Origin: Nephromyces sp. MM_2019
Taxonomy: Eukaryota; Apicomplexa; Aconoidasida; Nephromycida
Direction: 5' to 3'
Assembly (NCBI GenBank): GCA_015657535.1
Contig: JADHZB010001057.1
Coordinates: 5,363-69,362 of the forward strand
Length of the DNA: 64,000 nucleotides
The notes beneath the pieces are model-generated. The model had not been told where the DNA came from and searched no databases. It saw nothing but the letters and a program-made list of their open reading frames with translations. The translations under genes and the position numbers were made by a program. Shown here one piece after another: positions 10,137 through 23,500 of the stretch. How positions within the stretch are numbered: position 1 is the first letter of the stretch; the number at the start of each line of letters is the position of its first letter.

Positions 10137-12627
10137 TTACTTTGCCATAGAAATCTTCATACCATGATCTCGAGATATCTTAAAGTTCTGTAAACCGTCC
10201 ATCGCAACTTCAGCTTGAATCTCACTGGAGAAGTCAATGAAGGCAACTCCACGTCCTTCCACTATACGGCACTCTACATGGCCAGGGTATTGGCCAAAAA
10301 GACCGTCTAAAGCTACTTTGGTGACATGAGGAGGTAGATTCTCGACGCATAATGAGAACCTCCCAATTTTATCGTTCGAAGATATTCCAAGGGGCGGCTG
10401 CAAAGATAGAAAGGATAATTTCACTAGTAAAAAAAGTTTTAAGGAAGAAAAAAGAGCCAAAATTTAATGGTAAAGCACGCAGAACTATGCAGAGGAAAAC
10501 CTAATTTAAAACCGGAATAGCTCACGATGTATATCTTACAGGAGACGGACATTCATACCTTATAAGCCAAAAAAGGGGGTCACGCCATATGAGGAACACA
10601 AAGACGAAACACCCACCATTTCCATTCAAAATAAAGCTATAAAGATGAACAGCCAGTTACCAGCCTAGAGTATTTTTAAAAATGCACCGTGCGTATACAC
10701 CTGTGTATGTTGCGTTTTTTGCTTTGCCAATGTTTGATTCAAGGGGTATTTATCCTCACTTTACGTGCGTTTACTTAGAGATTTCCTAACAAATTTCTTA
10801 CCTTTATAGCAGCCGAAAAATCACTGTCTTGGGCCATTTCTACTTTTTTGAATACAATTTTACGGGGTTTGTAAGTACCCTCTAGTTTCATAATTGCATC
10901 CGACTTGGTCTTTGCATATGAAATCACCATTTGCTTGCCTAAAAAGCTCCATCCTCGGAGAGCTCGAAGAGCGGCCGTAGCTGATGCTATATCACTAAAC
11001 ACAGGTAATTGCAATTTTTCCATAAATGATCAATATCAGGAGCAGCAGTAAGAAGAATGCGATAAATGCCACTACTACGTAAATAGTTAACTCAACACAG
11101 CCTCCCCGTCAAAAACTAGTATATTTGAGTATACTGTAGTCAGAATGCACGACATAAAAAAGATAGAGTGCAACTCTCCTGCAAAATATCTTATCCGCAT
11201 ATGCAGCCTCCCGCCCTTGCCAACTAAATTCATCTCTTCATTAGACCTCATGCTCACAATACATATGCAGACTTAATGCATTATTTTAAGTGATTAGATT
11301 CCCTCAAAGTATTGCTATATAAAAAAAATTAAATCTAGCCCCAAGCAAATAGCCATACCATCTTAAAATGTAAAAAATCTACGTATTCCTTCTTTTAAAT
11401 GCTTTTTCTGCTTCGTTTCCACCCTTTGTCCTCTTGCTTGCCTTCACATATGCAAGCAAGAATCAACTAGTGTACCTGTGGGGCCACGACATTCTCCTAG
11501 TACATACCGTTTTAAAACACGTGTCTTCACAATTTAAAACAAAACAAAATTCAACAGCAAATGAAGGTAAACTTAACAAAAAAAACACATATCCTGCAGT
11601 ATGCCAACAAAGTTAAAGTTCATCAAACCAACCTAAAACAATAATATCATCCGAATTCAAACGCTAGATATACCATGAAAAACAATATATCAAACTACTT
11701 CATAACTACCTTTCAAGCATAAAGTGTGCTTCTTGCAGCTCGATAAAAAATAAGTTCAGTAACTCGGCATGAAAATCCATTTAAAAAAAGAAAAAAAAAG
11801 CTTCTCCCACTAAACGTTACAAAACGTGTCAAACACACGAAGATGGAATCGGGCAAAAATCAGCGGATAAAAAAGCTCCATAACACCTCATGAAATTCAA
11901 CTGAGTTAGCTCTACAAAAAGGATAATATTATTGCAACCTACCCGAAATAATCTTACAGATTTATCATATAGCTATAAATTACTAGCAACTAGAGAAAGA
12001 ATATGAACAGTCTGAATGCTTGCACCGTGACCTAGAGAAAGCTGATAATATTTTATAAAGAAAAAAAAAAAGTAGTCAAATGGAAATCCAGAGTCTGCAG
12101 CGACAAACAGCCAGCTGTAATGAAAAATCGCCTCTAAGCAGTGACTTCCACACACCACCGTTTGAACATTAACTAAAGCATGAAAAATCGTACAACCGAG
12201 TCTACTTTTAATGTGAAGAAACGAAAGTTAGACTAAATCCATGCATGACGTACTGCTAGAGAAAATAACCTAACTCGACGCCAGTACTAGGAAAGACTGA
12301 GCCAGAACGAATATGCATAAGCACATAACACATACAATGCACACATACAAAAAACGGCAAAAACGCATCAACGGACAAAACAATTTGAACTCACCTAAAC
12401 ACCACAAAAGCCTGCCCCCTATTACTCGCACCCTTACGAATGACTACATCAATAACTTCCCCGTAGGGACAGAAATACTCGTAAACGCAGCAAATAAGAT
12501 CATCTCGATGAATCTGATCGTTTAGATTCGAGCAGTACAGAGTTTGATTAGGGGGTATATCACCACCGCCTTTGGATGAAGCAGGGTGGGAGGGGTTGGT
12601 TCGGGAAACGGTTCTTAAAGAAGACAT
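10137..12627 (-). CDS. U1A/U2B''-type snRNP protein (two RRMs)
   Basis: Spliceosomal RNA-binding protein that binds a stem-loop of U1 and/or U2 snRNA in the nucleus. Three exons: 12395..12627, 10802..10994 and 10397..10137, with donors GTGAGT and GTAAGA and acceptors TTTAG and TTTGCAG. The lengths add to 687 nt, giving 228 residues, and all phases agree. RRM1 (about residues 22-105) begins PPNQTLYCSNLNDQI and carries the RNP1-like GQAFVVF, typical of U1A. It is followed by the KTKSDAIMKLEGTYKPRK segment. RRM2 starts at FSLCVENLPPHV and the protein ends MKISMAK, like human U1A (MKISFAKK). Start chosen at MSSLRT because residues upstream in the frame are T-rich leader. The usual U1A linker is short here. 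As in many protists, one protein may serve as both U1A and U2B''; that is inference. Confidence 0.93.
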
Positions 12628-15597
12628 CAAATCTGAGGAAAAATCAAAGTGGAAGAAAACTCGGGAGGAAGATATGAGTGTAAGATAGTATATAAGCCGG
12701 AGAGAAGCATAATAATAAGCTAAAAAAACGACAGAAATATCTACTGCACACAAAAAAAGCGAGAAATTTCACAAAATCTATTTGAAATTTGGTATAAAAT
12801 GATACTTTGAGCACATTTTAGACGCTACAGCTAAGACGCTATTCTATTTGAGTATACCATGTATACGATAGAGTTGAAGTGGCTATGGTCTACGAGTAAA
12901 ATTTATGCTATAAAGCTCAAGTAGTGATGGTATGGCGAGCATACAATTCGCAGCCATCTCAAAGTGCAAGAGGTGGCTAAATTTTACTGCATAAAGTATC
13001 TAGAAAAAACACATTGAACTCTTCCAAAGTATCGTCCTATAGTCTCCCGCATATCGCTATTCAATATGTGAAAAATACGGCAGAATATCATGTATAGGCT
13101 AAAAGGTAGCCACAAGAATTGCTCAATAATATTGAGCGAAAGAATTTTCCTCAACAAAGTAAAGTTTCAAAGCATAATAATACGATTTCAACAAAATTAA
13201 AGTGCAAATCAAGCTTGTGCGAACGTGTGCATTCAGTATTTTATGAAAAAGGAATTTTTCCAAAGAAAATAAAAACTTTCAAAAAATCTATAGTTTCAGC
13301 AATCAGCAACAACTAAATAATTCATGCTACTGAGCAAAATTCCTGCAGAAAATGCCCAAAAGCTTTGTATAAAACCAAAGAGCACGAGGAATCAACTAGT
13401 TTAATACCCTCCTCCTTGGATTAAATTATAACCCTAGTGTGTGTGTGTGTGTGCGAAATTGTAGAAATGGTACGTTTAACTTGAAACCCTATAATAATTG
13501 CATTTAAAGCAGAAGCTAATAAAACATCAGATTCAGATACCTATCTCCAACATTCTTGCAGGGTGCGAAAATCAACTACATACAAATATCATCTAATAGT
13601 AGGTAACACTATGCAATTTTTCCTTTTCTACACAGAGAACATCAACGGCGTGATATTTTCTTGCAATATTAGCAGAAAATAAAATATAACATGATATCAA
13701 TGAAACTATGAGGAAAATAAAATTGCAATGAGAAAGTGATGAAACACTGCTTCTCCTTGATTTTTTGCTACATCAATTCATTAAAAAAAGCGCAAAAAAA
13801 ATGATACTCTTCAAAAAAAGTGCTATTTTCACTCCATCTTCATAAGGAGCAAGCAGAAGCAAATTTACTACAGGATTCCCAGTTTCCAATTATAAATTGA
13901 ATACACAGTAAAAAACAACTGTTGCATATAAAACGGGAAAAAAATGATGAAATTACCGATTTTAAAATAGAAAAAAAGTAGAGAAAAACTAGAATCTTGA
14001 TAAGCACTAGAACATCAGCCTCAAAAAAAGTAAATTAATACATATAATTTGGTTGATTTGGATGCTTTGGATGAGATTTCAGAAAACACAACAAAATTTA
14101 GTGCTGAAAGGTGTTAGCCCTAAACCAAAAGCTTACTTTGGAAAATTACAATCCCTCAAAGCTCTGCAAAAACACCCTCATATAAGCGAAAAGCTGTCTA
14201 AAGACTCACCTTGCAATACAATGAAGGAGAACTTAATATACTATAAAAATTTATAATAAAATACATTATCGTAGGTACTTTAAAATCTCTGCTTTCAAAA
14301 TAATAAGGGCAAATGAAGTAGAGTGAGAAGCAGGAATGGATACTTGTGGATGAAGCTATACTGAAAGTCGAAAGCAACCGAAATCTATAATTATCCAGTT
14401 AACCCATACAAAAATCAAGCTCTTACGAAGATCGCAAGAAGCACAAAGACAGAAGATAACGCTGAGTCTAGAGTTTTGCAAAAATAGTATAAGCACGCAC
14501 ATAGATTTGAAGATATAGCGAGAAAAAAACACAGGAAACTTCGCAGAAATAGTTTGAGAAACACACACTATTTTTGGATAAAAAGTCCCAAAAAACACAC
14601 AAGAAGCTTCGGAAATCACTTTTTGGTAGTACTCACTCAAAGATTTGAAGAAATAGTCTAAAAAAACACACACATTGGCCAAATCAAAGCTGCGCAAGCC
14701 ATCGCAGCCATGCAAACACAAACACGGATACATAGTCATTTACTGCGTGGATATTTTTCTTAATTTCCAAAATTTTACCAAAAGTAATATACACAGATCC
14801 AAGATCCAGGCAGCTCCCTCTATTTTAAAACAAGTACTAAAAATGGATTCCTTAAGAAAGCACCAGTTTTCTACAGCTCTGCACAACACATTAGAGATCA
14901 AACTGAAATGTGCAGAAGTACCTCTTTGTAGGCGCAGATTATTATATCATAAATATATTCACTTTGAAAAAAGTTACTATCGCTGAATAGAGTGTAAATT
15001 GCACTTTAAATTAGAAGCTCTTCTCATCCACATAATCAAACCGAATGCGTAACAAGAGGTAAACCAAAGAGTTTGTTAATCAAAGCAATAAAAAATGAAA
15101 AGATATTCCCTCTTCAAGCACAATTAATCAAAATAGACTAATTTTAAAGAGAAGTTCCTAAATCGAATTGAAAGTACTCCAAAAAAATAGAGAAACAGCA
15201 AGGATTCGAAAAAAAACAAGATATCTCCACGATGTAGGAAAGGCGGAGGGGACAAAAATAATTTCAGCTTAACAGTTCTCAATGCTGATTAAAATCATTT
15301 TTCAATAATCACCTATAGTATAAACGATACCTTCCATGAAGGAAATGAATTATAAACGGAAAAATAAATTTCTGAAAAGAAAATCGGAGTAGGAACGGAA
15401 GTTGCGTGACATGCGTAACAAAAATCAAAGAGGATGGATGTATCTCCAAGCAAATAAAAAAAAAGTTCGCACACTCAACTAGGGACCACATCACAACTCA
15501 TACAATAGCTTGTGCATACACACAAAAACACACATAAAGGTATCAATGAACAACCGATACAAAACCGATACAAATTCGCCGCAAAATTGTGCACTTA
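12628..15597. other. Spacer between U1A-like and Kish genes
   Basis: A-rich on the given strand, with a short (TG)n run at 13438-13452 and degenerate repeats at 14430-14690. Strong minus-strand donor-like sites (GTGAGT near 14206 and 14633) border very short segments, so small exons or untranslated exons may exist. No product could be recognised. Confidence 0.35.
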
Positions 15598-15822
15598 CTA
15601 GCTGCTCCTTATAAAAATGGTGTAAAATGCCATCAGTACACAGGAAGCAGAAACATAAGGCGAAAGTCGGTCCCCAATAACCGCAAATTTTCCCAGTATC
15701 CCCATAAACCCAGGCTTATAATTATCGATGACACGAGGAAAGTTCGGTTTAAGATAACTACAAGTACATATAGCAAGAAGTAGGATGATTATTAGCGACT
15801 CGATATTGAACAAAGCTGACAT
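15598..15822 (-). CDS. Kish / TMEM167 small membrane protein
   Basis: 74-residue protein of the Kish family, a conserved early secretory (Golgi) membrane protein. It starts MSALFNIESLIIILLLAIC and continues TCSYLKPNFPRVIDNY, KPGFMGILGKFAVIGDRLSP and YVSASCVLMAFYTIFI. It is collinear with human KISH-A (MSAIFNFQSL..., IGERKSPYVA, MAFSILFIQ) over the whole length, and human KISH-A has 72 residues. Two hydrophobic segments (about 8-25 and 54-70). The ATG lies 11 nt after a strong minus-strand acceptor (TTTTTTTCTCAG, exon from 15833), suggesting an intron in the 5' UTR. The stop TAG overlaps a donor-like GTAAGT, but the length match argues for termination here. Confidence 0.95.
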   Translation of the reverse strand: MSALFNIESLIIILLLAICTCSYLKPNFPRVIDNYKPGFMGILGKFAVIGDRLSPYVSASCVLMAFYTIFIRSS

Positions 15823-16904
15823 CCTAAAAGCCTGAGAAAAAAAGGAATGAGAATAGAAAAATCTGCGTTTCTTCAGGACAAAAATTGAGGCAAAAGTGTG
15901 AATTCAACACTGATGAGCAATCCTAGCGCTTATATAACAAAACTATCGCAGTGAAAAATCATAAAGCAAAGTAATCCAGTAATTAGTATCCCTTAAAAAA
16001 AAGTCATTGCTGAAAAATCAAAAATGATTCACAGGAACCGTACGCCAAATCCGTACCAAGCACTATAATATCGACAGCGAGTTATAACCCGTAGAGCAAA
16101 AAACACCAAAATTCTTTTCAAAAAACAACTCAGCAACAAAATCAAGGAAGTTTCTTGCAGAATAAGCATACAGCAATGTCCCCATCACAACAAAATTGAT
16201 AGACAGGACTAAAAGGCCACCGCAGTTCACACTATAGATTCGTAGCATCTGCACATTTTTAAAGCGATGAAAACTATGGAAATTGGGCCAACAAATTTTG
16301 AAGCAACGGCTTGCATAAATGCCTACATATCCACTCTTGAACAGCGATGTTTACTAATGGCGACACCAATGGATCAACCGGCATCTCTAAGCTTTACTTC
16401 ACACGCTCAAGTGCGTATGATAGCAAAGCTCTCATACTGTGAGTTAAGAAAGAAAATAAGCCATACCACGAATTAAACCTTTCCAAGTGCAGCTATAATG
16501 CTTGGCCTTGATATACTTGAATGAAGATATGGTCTCGTAAACAAATGAGCGGTACATTCAAAAGAGGCGACATAAAATGCACCTTGTCAGCAAGAATGGT
16601 AGGCAAACTATCATACCTATAATATTCAGAAAAGCCACATTCAGCGAAGCAGTACTGCCTCACTTCAAGTATATCTCCTCTTCAAAAAATAACAAGCGAG
16701 CATATGCTAGCGAGCGCAGCGCGGTTTCAATACTTTTCTTGAACAAGCACGTCTGTAGCAAACGAGGGAGCGATTGATTATACTGGAGTAGGTAGTACGA
16801 AAAGCTAACCACACGAGGGGCTGGATACTATCGTAGCGGCTGTATATGCAATAAAGCGAGCCGCTGCGAGCGGTGGGGTATGCGGGTAGTTTGTGTGGCG
16901 GTAC

Positions 16905-16957
16905 ACACAGACGCAGACACACACACAAACTTACACGAACACACACCCACACACACG
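16905..16957. repeat. (CA)n-rich tract
   Basis: CACACAGACGCAGACACACA followed by further CACACA runs. Confidence 0.75.
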
Positions 16958-17578
16958 TAAGGGGGTGAAAATGCAGTTGAAATGCACTTTTCAGTTCTGG
17001 TACCGCATTAGATGAGCAATGGCAACTCTAGCTGAAAAGTTGGTAGCACTCTATCCCCAGGTAGTAACTTGAAAAAATATTCGCACTGCCCTCTCGGAGA
17101 TGATACAAACCTTGGGCTTCCAAAAGCTGTCTAATTTTTTATATATCCTTCAAGAACTTGTACCTTTTTCTTATTTAGGTATTATCTGTAGTTTTCTGCT
17201 TTCCTAAATTTTTTGCAACTTATGATCGTGCAATTACACAACAGCAATTCGAACGACCTCTTAATCCAAAGCTAACTGAAATGGTGTACGTACAAGAAGG
17301 TTGAGACGAACGATGATTCAGAAACTCTAAAGCCACACTATGCATTTATAGGTGTAGGACACACATATTAATCTTATTTAAAAGCCATTGCAATGTTTGT
17401 GAATAGCCGGTTCTGCTAATTTATACGTCATTTTTTCCCAGGCATCCTTAGTTTGAAATAGTGGTAGAAAAATAAGAAAGGTATTATCATCTAGAGCAAG
17501 CTAGGCTGCTCCTATGAGCGTAAAAATTGGTCAAATATCATATCAGCTATACTTAATTGAGAGAGTAGTGCATAAGCG

Positions 17579-17815
17579 GGAAGAAGTTGCAAACATATAC
17601 GAAGTTACAGACACGTAAACGAAGTTACATACACGCTTAAGAAGTTACACACACACAAAGACGCAAACTCAAATATGAGAACAAGAAGTTACACACACTT
17701 ACATACAAAGCTACACGCTCGTACACGAAGTTAAACATACATGCAAAGTTACACACACATACACGCAAAAAGTTACGCACACATTCACACACGCAAAGTT
17801 ACACACACGCACCCA
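17579..17815. repeat. Degenerate minisatellite based on (A)GAAGTTACACACAC
   Basis: About ten copies of a GAAGTTACACACAC / AAAGTTACACACAC core separated by variable CA-rich spacers, spacing roughly 15-40 bp. It looks like an expanded CA tract with a repeated AAGTTA insertion. Confidence 0.75.
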
Positions 17816-18356
17816 CCTGGGCATTTTTCACCTTGACTCGGCTTAGACTCTACCTCCCAGTTTATAAGTATTACAGGTGTGCAGCAAAGGTACTGCGTAG
17901 TTGTTACTATGCACTTCGGAGCACGAAAAGCTGTGAAGTCGGTCCTGAGCTCGACGTTGTGCCCACAAACAGATAGTAGCTGCACAGTCAATGTGGCTGC
18001 AATTTCTATCCCAAAAACCTCCCGTGTCTTCACAGGAAAATGATTCATCAAAGAGCACTTCTTTGTGAAATTCCTCCGGTACGTTCAGCACTATATGGAA
18101 ATAGTACCGCGCCAGTACGCTTGAGTACGGTCCTTAAAAATATATTTGTACATAAAATGGATTTATCTAATGACAATTTTTTTTTTTCCATTCCGATTAG
18201 TACCAGGTGGCCAACAAGTACAATAAGGAGGCTTCTATTTAGAAGGAAATGCATTTCGAATATATTAGGCGTGAGCAAAAGCTTCCAATTCAAGTTTATT
18301 GGTATTGCGTAAATATCCTATTTTATTCCTGGAAAATATATCTCACCATTTATAAG

Positions 18357-18392
18357 TGGCGCATGCGCGTGCGTGTGCGTGTGAGTGTGCTT
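18357..18392. repeat. (TG)n/(CG)n tract
   Basis: GCGCATGCGCGTGCGTGTGC followed by GTGTGAGTGTGC: an alternating purine-pyrimidine run. Confidence 0.7.
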
Positions 18393-20530
18393 TACTATGG
18401 ATTTTGATGTGGATATTCCGCAACCACACCACATGTAGTTTGCTCTGCAGCTTCAGGACTGACACGATATAGATGCAGGAGCTTCGTTATGACTCTCCTC
18501 CCAGCCCCGGGAAACTTGTAAAAGAACAATTAGGCCTTGTGGAATTTTTCATTGCATATATGCAGTCTTCCTTCTACACCCTATGTACCCACACAACTAT
18601 ATTCCTTAGCATCTGCAGAGCGTAGCACGTAGTCTATTTTTCAATGCTCAGGCTAGTCCGTAAGCTAGCCGTGCATGCTCTTGTACCACTTACATGCTAG
18701 CAGCGACTGAACCAAGGCCAGGCTATCTTGCTACAGGGTTTATCCACAAAATTGAAGCTATATAGTGACATGTGCGGACAGGGAGGATGGAAATGTCTAG
18801 ATTTTAACGAGAATTTCAAGGTCGTATCACAGACATCGAAAAACAAAGTTAAGAAATCAAAATTGGTTTGAAAAGCAAAAAATTCATCCTATAAATGGAG
18901 GTATAACAAATGCGATCATATTACAGGAGAGTATATTCATACAATCACTACGCTCAATCGTATATCATTTCCCCCACATTTGATGGAATTCCTGAAAAAA
19001 ACATTAGTCACTGCAATAAATAATATCTGGACGAATATTCCAGCATGTTACCCGGTGCATAAGACAAAGTACCGAAGGATAAATATAAGTAGGTATTTTC
19101 AATGCTTGTGCCCATGTAGCCCAATTGTGGGGTAAAAGTAGCTTTAAACGCAGAAGCTGCTTCCAATAGAGAGAAATCTGTCGAGGCATACCCAGATATT
19201 CGGATGCCACAATCACTTTCTCCTATGCTGTGCGCAATAGATTCACAATTATAGCAAAATCTAACGCCAAACAAAAATCATAAGAATTCCATAAACTCAC
19301 GCCTAAAGTGTCACATTGCATCTAATCCTGGAATACTGAGAGCCACTCCGATACTAGATATAATGAGCATATCTAATTTAGGAAACATCGCTAAAACTGA
19401 ATTATGTGAAGTGGAAAGCTATATGTCGCATCCACAAGGAGAACTAGTCTAGTTAGTTACAATCGTAAATCCTGTTTTAAAAACGCCGAGATTGATTTGG
19501 TCAGAAAATTCAGGACTTTCAATTTTTAACTTCCTCCAAAATTTGGGCAATCGAAAAATGAAAATTTTTATTTTTCAGCAGCATTTCTTGGCATAAGACA
19601 ACAAAGCCTGCCCCAGAGCATGATACTCCATCCACTAAAATATCAGTCACATAAACATTATAGGGCATATTCACTCTAGGATATTACAAAAATTTTGCAA
19701 GAAAGCCACAAGGAAGCCTCTTGGCAGCAACAGTCCTATGAATCCAAAAATAATGAGATTGTATTCAAATAGTGAACTACAAGAAGCAAACAACCATAAG
19801 AGGATAGCTGAGTCCCAGTGTACCAAGGATTCCACCTATTTTAAGGGCACAAACAGATCATCCGACTTAAACACATGCGCTAATCCATACGGCCAGAAAA
19901 TATTTTACAACAAAAATTTCATAGCAAAGAGTGTTTGCGCAAGTGAGAAATTTTCAACAGAGATTGTTAAGTGTTGCTGAGAAGTCTTCGACACGACCTA
20001 AAAATTCTTAGCTTAAAATTTATGTAGCTCACATAGGAACATGCTAAAAATCAATCCTTTTTAACTTCCCCTGCATAAAATTTTTATTTTGAGATCAAAC
20101 TTGATCCAATTATCTCAGAAAATTGGGCCTAGAAAAAGGCAGATTAAGAATCAGACAAATCTATCAGTGATACATTGCGACTATAACCGCAGGGGCATGT
20201 CATCAGTAATAAAAAACTTTGAAAATTACATTTAAAACAAAGTATACCGTAATACTAATCCCATAATGAATATATAGTGTAGAACGCTATAATAATTACA
20301 AACTAACTTGCTAAAAATTAGAGAAACAAGGCTCCTTCTAAATCCTCTAAATTACGAAACATGGAAATAATTTCCTCCTCACCATTGTAACATCATAAGC
20401 TCTATAATCTCTAGTCTCATGTTAACTAAAAGTGACTTAACTGAAACTAGCGTAAATCACAGTCACTGTGATGGGCTTACCACGCCCTACTATATTGAAA
20501 TTTCTATAAATACGAACAAGAAAAACAAAA

Positions 20531-23500
20531 TTAACTCGGAGGCTCTATTTTTTCGCCAGGCTGAATCTCCTCTTCCTGTAAAACAAAAAACATAACGCAT
20601 TAGTTTTAATCCACAGTTTCATACTAAGAGAAGCAGATTATAAAAAGAGAATAGTAAGGCAAAGTTCAGCTAGTCCACTATCTCTCGTGCTAGCAAAGTG
20701 GCCCACAAAATACGTTTCTTACGAATATACCATCGCGGTTCAGCATCAAAGAGGCAAAAAAATAACAGTCCACGACTATACAAATTGGGAAAACGCGTGA
20801 TTGCATACATAACAACCTACAACGAGAGCAACGCATTTGATAAAAAGTATGTACACAGCCATACATAGTAAGCTTCATAGCACAAGCCACACAAAGTTAG
20901 CAGGTAGCAATATACCGTATAGATTAACCAGGAAAAACCTCGCAAAGGCCAGAAAACAAGTCAGCTCCGTAGTTATAGACGTAAAAGGAGTAGAAACATA
21001 GCATTGCATGCATAATATTTACGGCTTTATTCACCTTTGGAAGTGGGGCTGAGAATTCTTCATCAATTTCTATTCCTTCTTCAGCTAACTTTAATCGATA
21101 ATAAAAATCTTCAGCCCAAACTGAAGTATAAAAAGCACATCATTTTGAGGTATAACTTGGGAAATTCTAAAAATGCGAATTAGGCTTTGTTTCATGCAGT
21201 AAAAATTTGTAAAAAAAAGTTAAAACCATAAGGATATTAAACGGTAATACGGAAAAAAGAGAAAACCCTCTCCACCACGTAAGAGAATAAGCAAATTATA
21301 GAGTAGGCTGTGTAAATGACTGAAGAGGGTGCTTTGCGTGTGCGTAGCTTTAATAGCTCTTGAATATGAGAGAAAAACCAAGCAGAAATTCAATCCTCAA
21401 CTACAAGTAGCTAATAGTGAGCAACTTTATTACAGAGGATTCCTAGTGCAATTTCGCAGGGACAAATAGGTACAAGCAGTCACACAGCAGATAAGTAGTA
21501 AGGCGTGTGCTGAAGTATTGTTTGGGCACCGAGAAGCTGAAGTTCGGTAAAACGAAGAAATTCGCCAGCCCTTTGCAAGAAAAAACCGAAATTTAGCATC
21601 ACAGATTAGATAAATAAAATAAAGCAGTAAAAAAACACACACACATTACTGGGTAGACAAGCACAAGCACAAGCTCAAAAACAAGACAAGAAAAGTGGAA
21701 CATATCATAAACAAGAAGAGAAGCCAAAACGTACAAATCTTAAAAATAAATTTGTGTATTTCTTAAGCCCTTCCCTAAACAAAAAGAAATAAATTCACAA
21801 AATTTACATCCTCCTAGCAATTATACATCAACTTGGAGCAAAGAAATAAAAGGTTATCGTCTCATTCAAAATAATATATAACAAAGTCAAAGAAAAAGCA
21901 AACGGCTCATTGCAGCTTTTTTCTAAACATAAATTCCACTAAAGTTTTATATTCGTGTGGGTGTGTGTGGTATACATAAAACATGCTCTAAACACACGTT
22001 TGTATACAGTTTTCCGCGCACAGTAACTTTGTGTAGTTTCTAGAATGATCACATTCCTAGCAAAAGATAAAGTTTTCGAAAAATTAACTTGTTCAACTAA
22101 AGCTTTAAATATAATATAGTTCCAATTCTCAGCTTTTATCACAGTTAACCGATACTTGTATACCATTTCCACAAACAAAAAAGTGAATTGATGTAATCAG
22201 ATTTTTTATGGCTACAAGTAGTTAAAAAGACCACTTGCTCGCGTGAAAGATAGCTAATGTTTTAAACAGAGCACATCAGACTGCCAGTTTGATAAAAGAA
22301 AACATCAAATTGCGTTTTATCCTAGAAATGAAACGAATTATGAAAATACCTCAAATATTTGCAAGGAGAAAGAAATTTAACAGATAACTAAAGATTATCA
22401 CTAGTACTTAATTTATGGAATCAAATAAGAAATATGAATCTGAGCTGTAACGCACACCCCTGTTTTAGTTCAAACTTTAAAAAAAATTCAATTAGAAGAT
22501 TGATAAAGATGGGTATCAAGCAAACATTGCACAACTTCTGGTTACCCTGGAGAACTTAAGCCACACGAAAAAGTCGTTGCTTTATTCAATCGAATTACAG
22601 TCCAAAAAGGAGAATATGGAAGCTTCTTTACTCTAATCACTTGTGCGTAGGTCATATTTTTATAGGGAGTGCTTATGCTAGCAAAACAAAAGAGAACAAA
22701 ATGGTATTCAAGGGCTACGCGAGTAGGTGCACTGTAGAGCCCAGTTACAACTATGCGAAAATATCAGGGTAGTACTGCACGCAACCCCCAAAAAGTGTTC
22801 AGCAAAATATTTCCCATTGAGACAACAAAGACTGGAATACCCTTTTAAAAACGATGTTTGAGGGTGAATTTCTATATAACTTTGTTAAGGGAGGCTGATC
22901 GGCTCAGCCACTAATTCTTTTTTTTACTTATGAAAGGAAGTAAAAGTTCATGAAGGGCACTTTAAACATAAAAACAGCAGCAAAAAAATTTCATTAAGAA
23001 TATGAGTATCCTCAAACAAATCTTCACAGCTAAAAACAGGCAATACAATAAACAAAAAATATAGATCTGAGCCAAAAGCACACAAAATAGCACTCGATGC
23101 ATAGAAATAACACGTACCAGGCTGAGATTTTGACGAGCCCGAAAACTTTGATTGCCTAGCTAAACCCACCCTAATGACCTTGCCTAGTAGCTCTGATAGA
23201 TGCATGTTATCTATGGCATGTTGAGCATCTTCATCTTCTTCGAATTCAACAAAAGCAAAACCTCGATGCCCATCTGCATAACCACATCATAACTTTAAAA
23301 TAAAGAAAGCGTGGTCAGTGTGGTACTTTTTCTTATCTTCCCCGTAGGTTATACGAATATAAGATCTATACAAAACCAAAAAGGGCAAAAACGAAGGAAT
23401 ACGCAAAAAGTAGCCAAAAGATAATGAGAGAAAATAAGATAAGAGAGAGGATATATTCAGAAAAAACTGCGGGAAAATCGAACTACAGGAAGAGAAAAAC

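Larger units (their letters stand above)
15823..20530. other. Spacer with repeats and unassigned coding-like islands
   Basis: Upstream flank of Kish and downstream flank of the RRM gene. Contains CA/TG-rich tracts and a degenerate minisatellite. Minus-strand islands at about 17863-18143 (PEEFHKEVLFDESF), 18395-18520 (GRRVITKLLHLYRVSPEAAE) and 19007-19420 (AMFPKLDMLIISSIGVALS) look partly coding, but several frames are open and I recognise no family. Confidence 0.3.

Noticed and set aside
19007..19420. Resemblance to signal peptide peptidase (SIPGL and APGNML segments)
   Set aside because: The catalytic GxGD motif is absent and the second half is not hydrophobic enough; the likeness is probably accidental.
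20690..20890. Search for a cyclophilin domain continuing the RRM gene
   Set aside because: No cyclophilin motif appears in any frame between 16 and 23 kb; the gene ends with TAA at 20531.
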